Numbered from the stretch's first letter, positions 16,811 to 26,489 are shown. The stretch is DNA of 64,000 nt from Streptomyces sp. DH41 (GCF_029813785.1 NZ_JARVKY010000003.1:372001-436000), one strand, 5' to 3'. Notes: generated from the letters alone by a model not told the origin. Numbers and translations are program-made.

Positions 16811-18442
16811 TCAGGTGTCGTCGGACCCGCCGGTCTCACCCGGCGCGGCCCGCACGACGTCGATGTGCCGCCGCTGTCCCTCGGTCACGGGCAACTCGAC
16901 CCGGTCGCCGAAGTACCAGCGGCTCAGCGCGTTGCGCAGGCGGTGCTTGCGGAACCAGCGCCACGCCTCGGTGCCGTGCGCCCGGGGCCGCGGCTCATCC
17001 CGCACGACGATGCGGTACATGTCCGCCGCGGGCAGCAGCGTCCGTGCCTGCCGGTAGCCGCCGTCCGCGGACCGGCGGACCTCCGCTGCCGCGCGCCCTT
17101 CCAGCAGGCGGCGCCGGTCGGCCGCCTGCAGGCCCAGACAGGCCCGCCTGGTGGCGTGATAGGCCACGAACGGCACCACGAACAAGGCGGTGCGGAAACC
17201 GTAGGTCAGGACTTCCAGCGGCACCTTGAACACGTGGGTGAGCACGTCCTGACCGCCCGCCATGAGCAGCACCGCGTAGGCGGACACGGCGGCGACGCCC
17301 AGCGCGGTGCGGGTGGGCTGGTCGCGCGGCCGGTCGCACAGGTGCTGCTCGGGTCCCGGGCCGGTGATCCACCGCTCGAACCACGGGTAGCCGTACAGGA
17401 CGACGAAGAGTGCCGTGGGCAGCACCACGGCCGGCAGGAACACGTCCCAGACGACGGTGTGTCCGGCGATGTCCGTCTCCACGCCGGGCATCAGGCGCAA
17501 CGCGCCCTCCAGGAAACCGACGTACCAGTCGGGCTGGGCGTCGATGGAGACCTGGTCGGCCCGGTAGGGCCCGAACTCCCACACAGGGTTGATCTGCATC
17601 AGGGCCGCCATCAGGGTGAGGACGCCGGCCACGGTGAAGAACAGGCCGACGGACTTGGCGGTGTACTGCGGGAAGAAAGGCTTGCCGACCACATTGCGGT
17701 TGGTCCGCCCGGGGCCGGCCCACTGGGTGTGCTTGTGGTAGATCACGAACGCCAGGTGCACCACCACCAGGGCCAGCAGCAGGCCGGGCAGCAGCAGGAT
17801 GTGGGCGACGTACAGGCGCTCGATGATGTCGTGCCCCGGGAACTCGCCGCCGAACACGAAGAACGCCAGATACGTTCCGACCACCGGGATGGACATCATG
17901 ATGCCCTGGGCCGTGCGCAGCCCGGTGCCCGACAGCAGGTCGTCGGGGAGCGAGTACCCGGCGAAGCCCTCCAGCAGGGCCAGCAGGAACAGCGTCACAC
18001 CGATCGTCCAGTTCACCTCACGAGGACGCCGGAACGCCCCCGTGAAGAAGATCCGCAGCAGATGGACGCCGATCGCGGCGACGAACACCAGCGCCGCCCA
18101 GTGGTGGACCTGACGCAGCAGCAGACCGCCGCGCACGTCGAAGCTGATGTGCAGCACGGAGGCGTACGCCTCGGACGTCTGCACACCCTGCAACGGCACG
18201 TACGAACCGGTGTACGGCTGCTCGGTCATACCGGGATGGAAGAAGAAGGTCAGGAAGACGCCGGTGAGGACGAGCACCACCAGGCAGTACAGGGCGATCT
18301 CGCCCAGCAGGAACGACCAGTGGTCCGGGAACGCCTTGCGCAGGAACTCCTTGCCCGCGGTGGCGACCGGGAGGCGCTTGTCGAGCACGGTCACCAGCCG
18401 CTCGCCGCGCGCCGGCGACCCGTCCTCCTGAGACACCGCCAC
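16811..18442 (-). CDS. Cytochrome bc1 complex cytochrome b subunit (QcrB-like)
   Basis: 543 aa. Two pairs of heme b ligands are visible: HHWAALVFVAAIGVHLLRIF, and H...H in YVAHILLLPGLLLALVVVHL. The quinol-site motif is PDWY, typical of actinobacterial cytochrome b. The C-terminal extension is long and partly cytoplasmic (RWFRKHRLRNALSRWYFGDR), also actinobacterial. The GTG at 18442 follows AGGAGG. No Rieske (QcrA) or cytochrome c (QcrC) gene accompanies it; instead it heads a unit with the formate dehydrogenase Fe-S and NrfD genes. It is probably a paralogue of the housekeeping QcrB, used in a dedicated formate chain. Confidence 0.88.
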   Translation of the reverse strand: MAVSQEDGSPARGERLVTVLDKRLPVATAGKEFLRKAFPDHWSFLLGEIALYCLVVLVLTGVFLTFFFHPGMTEQPYTGSYVPLQGVQTSEAYASVLHISFDVRGGLLLRQVHHWAALVFVAAIGVHLLRIFFTGAFRRPREVNWTIGVTLFLLALLEGFAGYSLPDDLLSGTGLRTAQGIMMSIPVVGTYLAFFVFGGEFPGHDIIERLYVAHILLLPGLLLALVVVHLAFVIYHKHTQWAGPGRTNRNVVGKPFFPQYTAKSVGLFFTVAGVLTLMAALMQINPVWEFGPYRADQVSIDAQPDWYVGFLEGALRLMPGVETDIAGHTVVWDVFLPAVVLPTALFVVLYGYPWFERWITGPGPEQHLCDRPRDQPTRTALGVAAVSAYAVLLMAGGQDVLTHVFKVPLEVLTYGFRTALFVVPFVAYHATRRACLGLQAADRRRLLEGRAAAEVRRSADGGYRQARTLLPAADMYRIVVRDEPRPRAHGTEAWRWFRKHRLRNALSRWYFGDRVELPVTEGQRRHIDVVRAAPGETGGSDDT

Positions 18443-18648
18443 GGTGTGTAGCCCTCCTGCCGCCAGACCCTGCCGACTGCCCGCCGTTCCCGCCCGAACC
18501 CCACGCTCTCCGAAAGCCTGGCACGAGTGCCCGGCCACCGCGCGGCCAAACGGCGACGGAGGGACGCCGCGCGGCACCCGGCGTTTGCGTGGCCCGGCGC
18601 CGGGCTACCCGAGGCCGCGACGGTCGGTCCAGGGCGCGGGAGGCGCGG

Positions 18649-20424
18649 GTGAGCAGTGTCTCGGAGTACGTGGCGGCCACCCTCCGGGCGTGGGGAGTGG
18701 ACCGCGTCTACGGGCTTCCCGGCCACGGCGTGGACCCGCTGGTGGGAGCGTTGAGCGGTGGCGCGCACGCCCCGGAGTTCGTCCAGGCCCGGCACGAGGA
18801 GTCGGCCGCACTCATGGCCTGTGCCGATGCCAAACTCACCGGCCGAGTCGGCTGCTGCGTCGCCTCGTCGGGCTCCGGTGTCCTGCGGCTCGTGAGCGGT
18901 CTCTACGACGCCGCGCTCGACCGGCAGCCGGTGCTCGCCCTCATCGGTGAGACGACGGGCCCCGCGCCCGGGCGGCGACGGGCCGTATCTCCGTCCGACA
19001 CGATCGCCCAGGTCTGTGAGTACACCGAGTCCGTCTCCGACCCCGCGTTGGTCGCCGACGCCCTCGACCGTGCCGTGCGTGCCGCCCTCACCGGCCGGGG
19101 AGCGGCGGCGCTCGTCCTGACCCGGGCCGTCCTGGAGGCGGCGGCGCCGGCCGGCGCGCGCGACACCGGGCGGACGGCGAAAACACCGGTGCACTTCAGC
19201 CCGTTCGTACGGTCGCCCGAGCGGGCCGAGGTCGAGCGCGCGGCCGAGGTACTGAACGCGGGCCGACGGGTCGCGGTCGTCGTCGGGCCGGACGGTTCCG
19301 GAGCCGCCCGGCAGATCGTACGGCTGGCCGACCGGCTCGGCGCCGGGATCGCCAGAACGCCGCTGGGCCGGGACATCGTTCCGGACGACGTGCCGGGAGT
19401 CGCCGGGGTGGCGGCCCCCTTCGGGGGCGAGCCCGCACACGCCCTGCTCGACGGCTGCGACACCCTCCTGCTGGTCGGGGCTCACGATCTCGAGACGGGC
19501 CTGATCCGCCCGCACGAACCCCCGTGCGTGGTGAGCGTTGACCGGAACGTGGACGCCTGCCCCGTCGACGGCCTGCCTTCCCTCACCGCGGGCCTCGCGG
19601 GCGACGTGCCCCGCATCCTGGACGATCTCGATCCCCTCCTGCGCGACACCGAGGACCGCGCCTGGCGCACCGACGTCGAACAGGCAGTCGGCAACTGGCG
19701 GGAAACGGGCCGGGCCAAGGCGCACCGCTTCTACGGGATGGCCGTGAACCCCCGTTCCGTCGTCGCCGAACTCTCCGCACGCCTCCCCGAACGCGCCGTT
19801 GTCATCAGCGACTGCGGCACCGCACTGGACTGGTGGACCCGGCACCTGGAACTGCGCGAGGGCATGTGCAGCACCCTGTCGGCCGGGCTCCGGACACCCG
19901 GCGCCGCCGTGCCCTACGCGCTCGCCGCGCGCCTGGCCTTCCCCGACCGCCCGGTGATCGCCCTCGTCGGCGACGGAGCCCTGCAAGCGGGCGGTATGAA
20001 CGAGCTGATCACGATCCGCCGGCACCTTGAGCGCCTGGCCGGCTCGCCGCCCACCGTGCTGTGCGTCCTCAACAACGAGGACTCCAGCCGCCTGACCTGG
20101 GAGCGTCGGAGCGGGGAACGGGACCCGCGCATACCGGCGACCGGTGAGGTCCCCGCGGTGTCGTTCACCGGGTTCGCCGAGCTGGTCGGCCTGCCCGCCG
20201 TCCGCTGCCGACGGCCGGGCGAGGTGGCCGCCGCCTGGGACAGGGCGCTCGGCGGATCGGGACCGACGCTGCTGGAGTTCATGGTCGACGGGGACACACC
20301 GCCGGACTGGGCCGATCCGGAGCGGCCCCAGGGGGCACGGCCGCCGTCGCTTCACCGTGTCACGGGCAATTCGTGGCGCCGAAGGGTCGCCGCGTCGTTG
20401 GATGAGTTGTTCGGGTCAGGATGA
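18649..20424 (+). CDS. ThDP-dependent enzyme, pyruvate oxidase/acetolactate synthase family
   Basis: 591 aa with the three-domain layout of this family. The N-terminal PYR domain has the conserved Glu (QARHEESAALMA); a central domain follows; the C-terminal PP domain has the ThDP motif (VALVGDGALQAGGMNEL to LNNEDSS; GDG about 27 residues from NN, allowing ALVGDG). The GTG at 18649 has GGGAGGCGCGG upstream. It is divergent from the cytochrome b gene with 206 bp between them. Pyruvate oxidase would fit a respiratory locus, but the substrate cannot be decided from sequence. Confidence 0.85.
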   Translation: MSSVSEYVAATLRAWGVDRVYGLPGHGVDPLVGALSGGAHAPEFVQARHEESAALMACADAKLTGRVGCCVASSGSGVLRLVSGLYDAALDRQPVLALIGETTGPAPGRRRAVSPSDTIAQVCEYTESVSDPALVADALDRAVRAALTGRGAAALVLTRAVLEAAAPAGARDTGRTAKTPVHFSPFVRSPERAEVERAAEVLNAGRRVAVVVGPDGSGAARQIVRLADRLGAGIARTPLGRDIVPDDVPGVAGVAAPFGGEPAHALLDGCDTLLLVGAHDLETGLIRPHEPPCVVSVDRNVDACPVDGLPSLTAGLAGDVPRILDDLDPLLRDTEDRAWRTDVEQAVGNWRETGRAKAHRFYGMAVNPRSVVAELSARLPERAVVISDCGTALDWWTRHLELREGMCSTLSAGLRTPGAAVPYALAARLAFPDRPVIALVGDGALQAGGMNELITIRRHLERLAGSPPTVLCVLNNEDSSRLTWERRSGERDPRIPATGEVPAVSFTGFAELVGLPAVRCRRPGEVAAAWDRALGGSGPTLLEFMVDGDTPPDWADPERPQGARPPSLHRVTGNSWRRRVAASLDELFGSG

Positions 20425-20554
20425 CGTCACCGTCTCCATGACGCGGTTTCGAAGCGCAGGAGGAGGAAACCCCGAAGCCCGTGCGTGCCGACCACGGTGT
20501 CGTGCCCGGGGGCGGGGGTCCGACGACGCGGCCGACCATGACAGGAGATGCGAC

Positions 20555-21025
20555 GTGACCAGCTGCACTCAGCACTACAAGGTCGACAGCACCCCGGAGA
20601 CGATCTGGGCCGCGCTTGAGGATGCCCACGGCTACCTCACGACCGTGATGGGGGCCGCACCGGTACGTCTGAGCGGGGGCTGGCCCCGGCCCGGCAGTGT
20701 CGCCCGGCACGAGGTGTGCGCCGGGTCTCTCCGGCAAGCGGCGCTGACCATCGTCCGGACCGCGGTGGCCCCTGACGTCCTGCACCTTGAGGTGCGGGCC
20801 GGGCTGCTCGGGACTCTGGGCGTGGACCTGGAGCTCGAACCGTGGGGCGGCGGGACGTTGGTGACCGTGCGTGAGTACCCGCTCTCTCCAACCGGACCGC
20901 TGTCCTTCGCACGGTCACTGCCGTTGATGACGCTGCTGAAGCGGCGCCATCCGGAGCTGCTGCTGCGGGTGGAAGGGGCCCAGCCTGCCGTCTCGCTGAC
21001 AGGGACCGGCCGTGCGACTTCGTGA
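20555..21025 (+). CDS. SRPBCC-superfamily protein
   Basis: 156 aa. The pattern of an N-terminal strand (CTQHYKVDSTPETIWAALED), a mid helix-strand region and a C-terminal long helix fits the START/SRPBCC ligand-binding fold; a likely membrane association is not seen. The GTG at 20555 follows CAGGAGATGCGAC. It lies 130 bp after the ThDP enzyme and may be its partner, but the spacing allows an independent promoter. The ligand is unknown. Confidence 0.6.
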   Translation: MTSCTQHYKVDSTPETIWAALEDAHGYLTTVMGAAPVRLSGGWPRPGSVARHEVCAGSLRQAALTIVRTAVAPDVLHLEVRAGLLGTLGVDLELEPWGGGTLVTVREYPLSPTGPLSFARSLPLMTLLKRRHPELLLRVEGAQPAVSLTGTGRATS

Positions 21026-21532
21026 CGGGGAGCCGAGCGGTGCCGGTGGGCCCGGCTCTCGCCTCCCTCGGCATCCGCAGCGCAATCAGTCCTGTGCGAC
21101 AACGCCACTCCCGGCGGAGCGCGGGTGGGCACGGTGTCGTTCGGAGCAGTGGACGGGTTGCGGGCCGAGTACGCCCGCGTCCCCTACGCCCACGTCGGGT
21201 TGGTGCCGCTGCCGGACGGCTGCCGAGGCGCTGCGGGAGCAGGCCGCCCAGTTCGGCCACGAACGTGACGAAGCTGCCCCTGAGCGCAGCCCGAGTTGCT
21301 CTCGCTGGTCGTCGAAGGACTTCTCGACCCCGCTCCGCTGATCGCTCGCTGAGACGATACCGAGGACGCGCGGTCGGCGCCTGCCGGATCTTCGACGGTG
21401 TGAAGGAAGCGGGTTGGGCCGAGGTGGCGCTCGGCGTGGCAGCTCACGGCCCCACCGGACGGTGACCGCGAGAAGTTCTGGCCTGACTTCTGCCGGGTTC
21501 AGCCCGGACGACGGGCGGCCGCCCGCGTACGC
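21026..21532. other. Gene-poor stretch with possible decayed coding fragments
   Basis: No intact gene is seen. Short coding-like pieces occur in different frames on the plus strand, for example LRAEYARVPYAHVGLVPLPD near 21150-21215 and REQAAQFGHERDEAA near 21235-21280. This suggests a gene broken by frameshifts, but the family could not be named. Confidence 0.3.
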
Positions 21533-21784
21533 CTACTTCTCGTACGTGGCCAGGGCGAGGCCCAGACCGAAGAAGGTGGGTGCCCACTCGCCGACGAAGA
21601 TGCCCCAACGGTCGGCCCGTTCCTCACCCTTCTTCTCCACACTGTGCGAGGCGCACCAGGACAGGACCGACAGACCGATGGAGGCAAAGCCGGCGGCGTA
21701 GGCGTGCTCCGCGCGGATCCCGGACTCGTGCAACCTTTTGACGATCACCAGTGGCTCGCAATCGTGAAGGGGGTTTTCGTTCAC
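21533..21784 (-). CDS. Small conserved membrane protein, function unknown
   Basis: 83 aa. It has two hydrophobic segments (HAYAAGFASIGLSVLSW, and GEWAPTFFGLGLAL) separated by a charged loop (VEKKGEERADRWGIFV). The phrase ADRWGIFVGEWAPTFF is one I recall from conserved small streptomycete membrane proteins of unknown role. The start is taken as the GTG at 21784; it lacks a strong ribosome site, so a nearby start is possible. Confidence 0.6.
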   Translation of the reverse strand: MNENPLHDCEPLVIVKRLHESGIRAEHAYAAGFASIGLSVLSWCASHSVEKKGEERADRWGIFVGEWAPTFFGLGLALATYEK

Positions 21785-21920
21785 ATTCCAGGCCGGTACG
21801 GAGCCGTCAGCGACCTGGGACGACCAGATGGCGCAACGGGCAGTCGCCCTTTCGGCCGGTGCCGGAGGTGTTTGCCGTCGGGGCAGCCGTGGGACTCGTC
21901 CAGGCCAGGAGGTGATGGCC

Positions 21921-22127
21921 ATGCCCGAGCCCGGAAGCAAGAAGTACGACACGCGGCGTGCGAGGTTGCGCAAGGACGCGGAAGGCTCCGGAGTCAGCGA
22001 CCAGGACGCCAACGAAGCCGCCAACGAGAACCTGCAGAGCAACCCCGACTGGCAGAGCCGGGGGCCGCGGACCGAGCGCGGTCGGGGACCGGAAGGTGAG
22101 CGTTCGAAGCAGAACGAAGCCGAGTGA
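21921..22127 (+). CDS. Small charged hydrophilic protein, conserved in Streptomyces
   Basis: 68 aa, very hydrophilic and rich in Arg, Glu, Asn and Gly (PEPGSKKYDTRRARLRKDAE, DANEAANENLQ). No hydrophobic core is apparent, so it is probably disordered or nucleic-acid associated. AGGAGG at 21907-21912 supports the ATG at 21921 (8 bases away); the ATG at 21915 is too close. I know it only as a conserved short family without known function. Confidence 0.6.
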   Translation: MPEPGSKKYDTRRARLRKDAEGSGVSDQDANEAANENLQSNPDWQSRGPRTERGRGPEGERSKQNEAE

Positions 22128-22850
22128 CAGGGGGGAAGCCCAGCAGGACGCCGCCCAGCGGGGAGGCCGTGCGCCTCTCCGGACTACCCTCAAGGCTTCG
22201 TCCCTTCCCGGGCGGCCGACCGGGCAGCGTGGTGCCGAGGAGAACGGCATCGGCCCACGTCCGAGGCGATGCGTACGGCGGTCGCCGTGGCCAGTGCCGG
22301 ACCGCGTCATGGTCGTGCCCCCTTGCGTGGCGAGACGCCGCCGATGGCTTGGCCGAGTTCGTCGCCCCGTCCGGTGTGCGGTCCGACGTCGCCGTGCGGA
22401 TCCGCCAGTTTCGAAGGGCGGGCCAGCAGCCCCGGGCGGCGGGCCGTCACCAGCCCGTAGGCGCACCTCGCCGCGCCCAGCAGCCTCAACGAACCTGTTC
22501 GCACAGTGAGCACCTCCACGTCCCTGCGACCGTGCGCCTTGCACGGAACCCTCGGGTACCCAAGCTGAGCCGTTGGTCCCCTGGTCCGCGCGAGAGGTGC
22601 GTCGGAAGGGCATCGTGCCGCGCCGAGCCTTTGCCCGGAAGTTGCCATCAAGGATCGCGGACCCGGCCCGGAGTATGGGACGGTGGACGGACATGAGACT
22701 GGGCCAGATCGCCCCTGCGCGCGGCCCGTTCTCCGGGAAGCCGGGCGTTGGCCACTTCGGGTATTCGGCCCCCGGTCTTCGTCTCCCGTTCCCCCCGCCG
22801 GGGCGCCGCGCCGTCGGGCTCATCAACCGCCGGAAAGGAGCGTGCCCAGC
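22128..22850. other. Gene-poor stretch; possible remnant of a hypothetical gene on the minus strand
   Basis: No intact gene is seen. On the minus strand near 22400-22520 one frame reads RLLGAARCAYGLVTARRPGL, which resembles the N-terminus of a small membrane protein family, but it stops soon afterwards and the upstream start is weak. The 3' edge holds the ribosome site of the next STAS gene. Confidence 0.35.
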
Positions 22851-23186
22851 ATGGACATCACCACCGTCACCGACGGCACCTACGCCCGGATCACCCCGCA
22901 TGGTGAGATCGACGCCGACACCCTGCCCTCGCTACAGGCAGCCCTGACCGCGCTCGCGCCGGACGTCGGTGACGTCCTGTTCGACCTGCGCGACACCCCC
23001 TTCATGAGCGCCGCCGGTCTCCGCGTCCTCTTCGACCACTCCGTAGACGCCTCGCTGCCCCGCCGCAGGACCGTGACGGGCCTGCGGTCTCAACCCCTGC
23101 GCCTGTTACTGATCGCCGCCGACCTGAACCCCGTCGCGTACGACCTCGCCCGCATACTCCCCGACACCCTGCCCGCCGACTTCTGA
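22851..23186 (+). CDS. STAS-domain protein, anti-sigma factor antagonist-like
   Basis: 111 aa, a single STAS domain. It begins MDITTVTDGTYARITPHGEI, followed by LFDLRDTPFMSAAGLRVL, where the Ser of MSAAG is at the position phosphorylated in SpoIIAA-type antagonists. The ATG at 22851 follows GGAAAGGAG (10 bases). It would bind an anti-sigma kinase and release a stress sigma factor; no partner kinase gene is adjacent. Confidence 0.8.
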   Translation: MDITTVTDGTYARITPHGEIDADTLPSLQAALTALAPDVGDVLFDLRDTPFMSAAGLRVLFDHSVDASLPRRRTVTGLRSQPLRLLLIAADLNPVAYDLARILPDTLPADF

Positions 23187-23364
23187 TCCGCGTCGCGAAC
23201 GCCGAACAGGACCGGCCTCTGGATCGAAAGCTCGTGTCGGTGACTTTGCGCCGCACGCGACTGTGACGGGACGGCCCCGGGACAGCCCCGGAACACCTGG
23301 GAGCCGATTTGCGATGCCCGCAGACGCCGACCGGCATCACGCAGTCGGCCAGGGAGTGTCAGGC

Positions 23365-24438
23365 TCACGACGCGATGAAGCGTCGGAGCAGCGGCGGCGG
23401 GTAGCCTGCGGCGAGCAAGGGCCCGCGTACGTCACGGTCAAGGTCGGGCAGATAGCCGAGGAGTACGTCGGCAGGGCCGGTGACCTCCACCTCACCGCAC
23501 GCCGCGGGCAGCACAAGTGTCTCCGCCCGGCCGAGCACCTCGTTCCACCCACCCGCTTGTACCCGCACCGGAGCACCGACGTTCGTCAGGATCTGCGCGG
23601 TGGCGAAGGAGTGCCGCATCGGCTCCGCGGTCCCGGCACGCCAGCGTTCGAGCGCGAAGTACGGACCCGCGCACAGGAACACCCGCTCCACCGCGTCCCC
23701 GACGGCGACGCTCAGCCCGGAAGTGAAGTCCGGACGGATCTCCAGGTCGGCCTCGAGCATCAGCATGTCAAGGTTGGATCGAAACTCCTCGTCGCCCACT
23801 GGGGAGCCGTCCTCCATCTTCCAGCGCATCGCGTGCTGTTGGATGTCGGACGTCTGCTCGATCTCGTACACGAGGGTGTCCGGTCCGAAGCTATGCAGGG
23901 TGCCGCCGGGCACGTACAGGGTCTGTCCCGCGCGCACCGGCAGGCGGCGCAGCACCGCCTCGAACTCCTGCGCTTCCAGAGCGGCCCGCAGCCGGTCGGC
24001 CGTCACCCCTTCCTTGGCCCCGCACAGGGCGGTCGCTCCGGGCGCGGCGTCCAGGATGTGCCAGGCTTCGGTCTTGCCGTTGGGCTCTCCCTCCAGGCGT
24101 CGGGCCGCCTCGTCGTCGGCGTGCAGGTGCACGGGCAGGGTGCCGGTGGCGTCGATGAACTTTGTCAGCAGGGGGAAGGACGCGCCGGACCATCCGGCGC
24201 CCATGAGCGCTTGGGGATGGTCGCCGAGCACCTGGTGCAGCGTCCCGCCGGCCAGCGGGCCGTTGATCACCACACTGCGGTGGCCCGTGACGTCGCTGCA
24301 TTCCCAGGTCTCCGCGACGCCCCAGTCGGGCAGGCCGGTCTTGCCCAGCCGCCGGGCGATCGCATGGCCGCCGAAGACCAGGGGTTTCGCCGTGACGGTC
24401 AACCGCAGCGGATACAAAGATGTCTCTGTGGCGTTCAC
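23365..24438 (-). CDS. manA: Mannose-6-phosphate isomerase-like protein, class I
   Basis: 357 aa cupin-type isomerase (aldose-ketose interconversion of mannose-6-P and fructose-6-P in this family). Zinc-site motifs are seen: LPVHLHADDEAARR, GKTEAWHIL and YVPGGTLHSFG. The GTG start overlaps the stop of the SDR gene (GTGA), so the pair is translationally coupled. The last ~150 codons occur again as a broken copy at 52640-53092, about 29 kb away. Streptomyces have another housekeeping manA; this stress-region paralogue may act on another sugar. Confidence 0.8.
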   Translation of the reverse strand: MNATETSLYPLRLTVTAKPLVFGGHAIARRLGKTGLPDWGVAETWECSDVTGHRSVVINGPLAGGTLHQVLGDHPQALMGAGWSGASFPLLTKFIDATGTLPVHLHADDEAARRLEGEPNGKTEAWHILDAAPGATALCGAKEGVTADRLRAALEAQEFEAVLRRLPVRAGQTLYVPGGTLHSFGPDTLVYEIEQTSDIQQHAMRWKMEDGSPVGDEEFRSNLDMLMLEADLEIRPDFTSGLSVAVGDAVERVFLCAGPYFALERWRAGTAEPMRHSFATAQILTNVGAPVRVQAGGWNEVLGRAETLVLPAACGEVEVTGPADVLLGYLPDLDRDVRGPLLAAGYPPPLLRRFIAS

Positions 24439-25277
24439 AGGATCGGCTGTCCGCCGGTGACGGCGACCCGGGCCCCGGAGACGTAGCTCGCCTCGTCGGA
24501 GGCGAGCATGACGTACACCGGTGCCAGTTCGGCCGGCTGGCCCGGTCGGCCGAGCGGTACCTGGGAGCCGAAGCTCTCGACCTGTTCCGGTGGCATGGTC
24601 GCGGGGATGAGCGGTGTCCAGATGGGTCCCGGGGCGACGCTGTTGGCCCGGATCCCCTTGGCGGCCAGCATCTGGGCCAGGGCACCGACCATATTGGCGA
24701 TACCGGCCTTGGTGACGTCGTAGGCCAGCAGTTGCGGCGGCGGGCTGTCGGAGTTGACCGAGGTGCTCGCGATGATCGCCGACCCAGGCCGCATGTGGGG
24801 GACAGCCGCCTTGGTCAGGTGGAAGAAGGCACTGAGGTTGATCGCCAGCGTGCGGTCCCACTCCTCATCGGGGATGTCCGTGATCGAGTCGTGCGTCATC
24901 TGGTGGGCGGCATTGCTGACCAGCACGTCGACCCGGCCGAACTCCCGTACGGCGGTGTCGATGACCGTCCGGCAGTGGGCGGGCTCGGCCAGGTCCCCGG
25001 GGAGCAGCAGACACGAGCGGCCGGCGCTCCGTACCCATCGGGCCGTCTCCTCGGCGTCGTCGTGCTCGTCCAGGTAGGAGAGCAGCAGGTCCGCGCCTTC
25101 CCGGGCGTAGGCGATGGCCACCGCCCGCCCGATCCCGCTGTCTGCGCCGGTGATCAGGGCGACCTTGCCGGCGAGCCGCCCGGACCCTCGGTAACTGTCC
25201 TCGCCGTGGTCGGGCCGGGGTGCCATCTGACTGGTTCGGCCGGGCGGGATCTGCTGCTGGCGGGGCTGGGACATCAT
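24435..25277 (-). CDS. Short-chain dehydrogenase/reductase (classical SDR, YhdF-like)
   Basis: 280 aa. The cofactor motif is TGADSGIG, the structural motif is SNAAH, and the active site is Ser in STSVNS with YDVTK. A 40-residue N-terminal extension (RPDHGEDSYRGSGRLAG) is typical of the general-stress SDR subgroup (YhdF/YghA-like). The ATG at 25277 follows GGAGCC. Its stop overlaps the isomerase start. The likely cofactor is NADP(H) or NAD(H); the substrate is unknown. Confidence 0.85.
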   Translation of the reverse strand: MMSQPRQQQIPPGRTSQMAPRPDHGEDSYRGSGRLAGKVALITGADSGIGRAVAIAYAREGADLLLSYLDEHDDAEETARWVRSAGRSCLLLPGDLAEPAHCRTVIDTAVREFGRVDVLVSNAAHQMTHDSITDIPDEEWDRTLAINLSAFFHLTKAAVPHMRPGSAIIASTSVNSDSPPPQLLAYDVTKAGIANMVGALAQMLAAKGIRANSVAPGPIWTPLIPATMPPEQVESFGSQVPLGRPGQPAELAPVYVMLASDEASYVSGARVAVTGGQPIL

Positions 25278-25529
25278 GGCTCCAGACAGACGCGGGGCGG
25301 GTGTCCGCGGGGAGCGGGTGCCACCCGGTGGGACGGTCGGGACGCCGAGTACCCCACCCCTTCCGATCGCACCCGGCTCGCGCGGTCCGACCTGCCGCCT
25401 CACCACGACGGACGTACCCTTCAGCAGGCCGACCGAAGTCGATCGGCACCGCGCCGCGCAAGCCGTCCGCTGCGGGGCGGCCCGGCGGAAAGGGCCGCCC
25501 GCGGAACGCGGCGCAGAGTCCAGCGACAT

Positions 25530-25847
25530 CCGTAAGCTGCCCAGCGCGAGCCCGGCCAGCAGGAGCAGCAACCCGGCGGCATCGTTGGTCGCCCCCGGCG
25601 GACCGCTCGCCATGATCGCATCCACCGCCACCCAGTACACCCCTGCCTGGTGCCGCGACGGCGCCACGGCACAGGAACCCCAGCACGCTCGCCAGCGCCT
25701 GCACCGGGAAGACGAAGGCCAGCAGCACCAGCGTGACCGCAGGCGACTGATCTGCCGAAATCCAGCCGAGTTGCAGCCCGCCAGTACGAAGGTGCCACCG
25801 GACAGCCCCACGGATCCCACAGGCAGAGGACTGCCCCCGGGACGCAC
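25530..25847 (-). pseudogene. GPR1/FUN34/YaaH-family transporter remnant with two frameshifts
   Basis: Minus-strand pieces of one membrane protein occur in order but in two frames. GSPLPVGSVGLSGGTFVLAG lies at 25847-25763; TLVLLAFVFPVQALASVLGF lies in another frame at 25782-25645; YWVAVDAIMASGPPGATNDA with AAGLLLLLAGLALG returns to the first frame from 25646. The order and motifs fit the acetate/succinate transporter family. At least two indels break it, and the C-terminal end is missing. Confidence 0.65.
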
Positions 25848-26074
25848 GGCAATGCGCGAATAAGGCTCTCTCGCTTCCTCCCGCGCGCTGTCGGGCCGTT
25901 CCCCACCGGCAGGGCAGGGGTACGTCGGATCCGCAATCCGTGCCCGCGTCCAGTCTGCGGGGTCGGGTGGGCAAGACCACGCCGATCTTTGGCATCAGCC
26001 GCTGGGGCAGGGGTACGACGGATACGGCGTCAGGAAGCGGCAGCCCGCTAGCCAGGCATGCATTCGAGGAGTCC

Positions 26075-26470
26075 GTGTTGCTGTTTCCGTGCCACCGCCT
26101 CACCGAAGACCAGATCGTGATTCAGATCGACGACGCCATCGATTTCAACACGGAGGACGTCGCCCACGGGCACCTCTGCGGGGAGATCTCGCGGTCGGCC
26201 GCCCGCACCGTGATCATCGATGTGCAAACGCCCTTGGTCACCGCCACGGCTGTCAGTGTCCTGCTGCGTACCCGGCGATTCGCCCACAGCCGTGGAGCCG
26301 TGCTGTGTGTTGTGGCGCGTCGATCGCTGGCCCGCAGAGTCTTCCGCGCAACCGGTGTCTGCCAAATACCTGCGTGTGGCAGCCACACTGCCCGGCGCCG
26401 TGAGACTCGCCCGCGGGTGCCGGCCCCTCTCGGAACCGCCGACCGGCAGAGTGACGGTGTCCTGACATGA
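26075..26470 (+). CDS. STAS-like protein
   Basis: 131 aa. The body fits a STAS domain (QIVIQIDDAIDFNTEDVAHG, ARTVIIDVQTPLVTATAVSV, HSRGAVLCVVARRSLARRVF). The usual Ser/Thr phospho-site context is replaced by VTATAVSVLL, where Thr or Ser could serve. GAGGAG at 26065-26070 precedes the GTG at 26075. The C-terminal ~30 residues are Arg-rich and unlike the family, so the 3' end may be altered. The gene lies among remnants and could itself be decaying. Confidence 0.5.
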   Translation: MLLFPCHRLTEDQIVIQIDDAIDFNTEDVAHGHLCGEISRSAARTVIIDVQTPLVTATAVSVLLRTRRFAHSRGAVLCVVARRSLARRVFRATGVCQIPACGSHTARRRETRPRVPAPLGTADRQSDGVLT

Positions 26471-26489
26471 GATGCTCGCCGTGTGCGCC

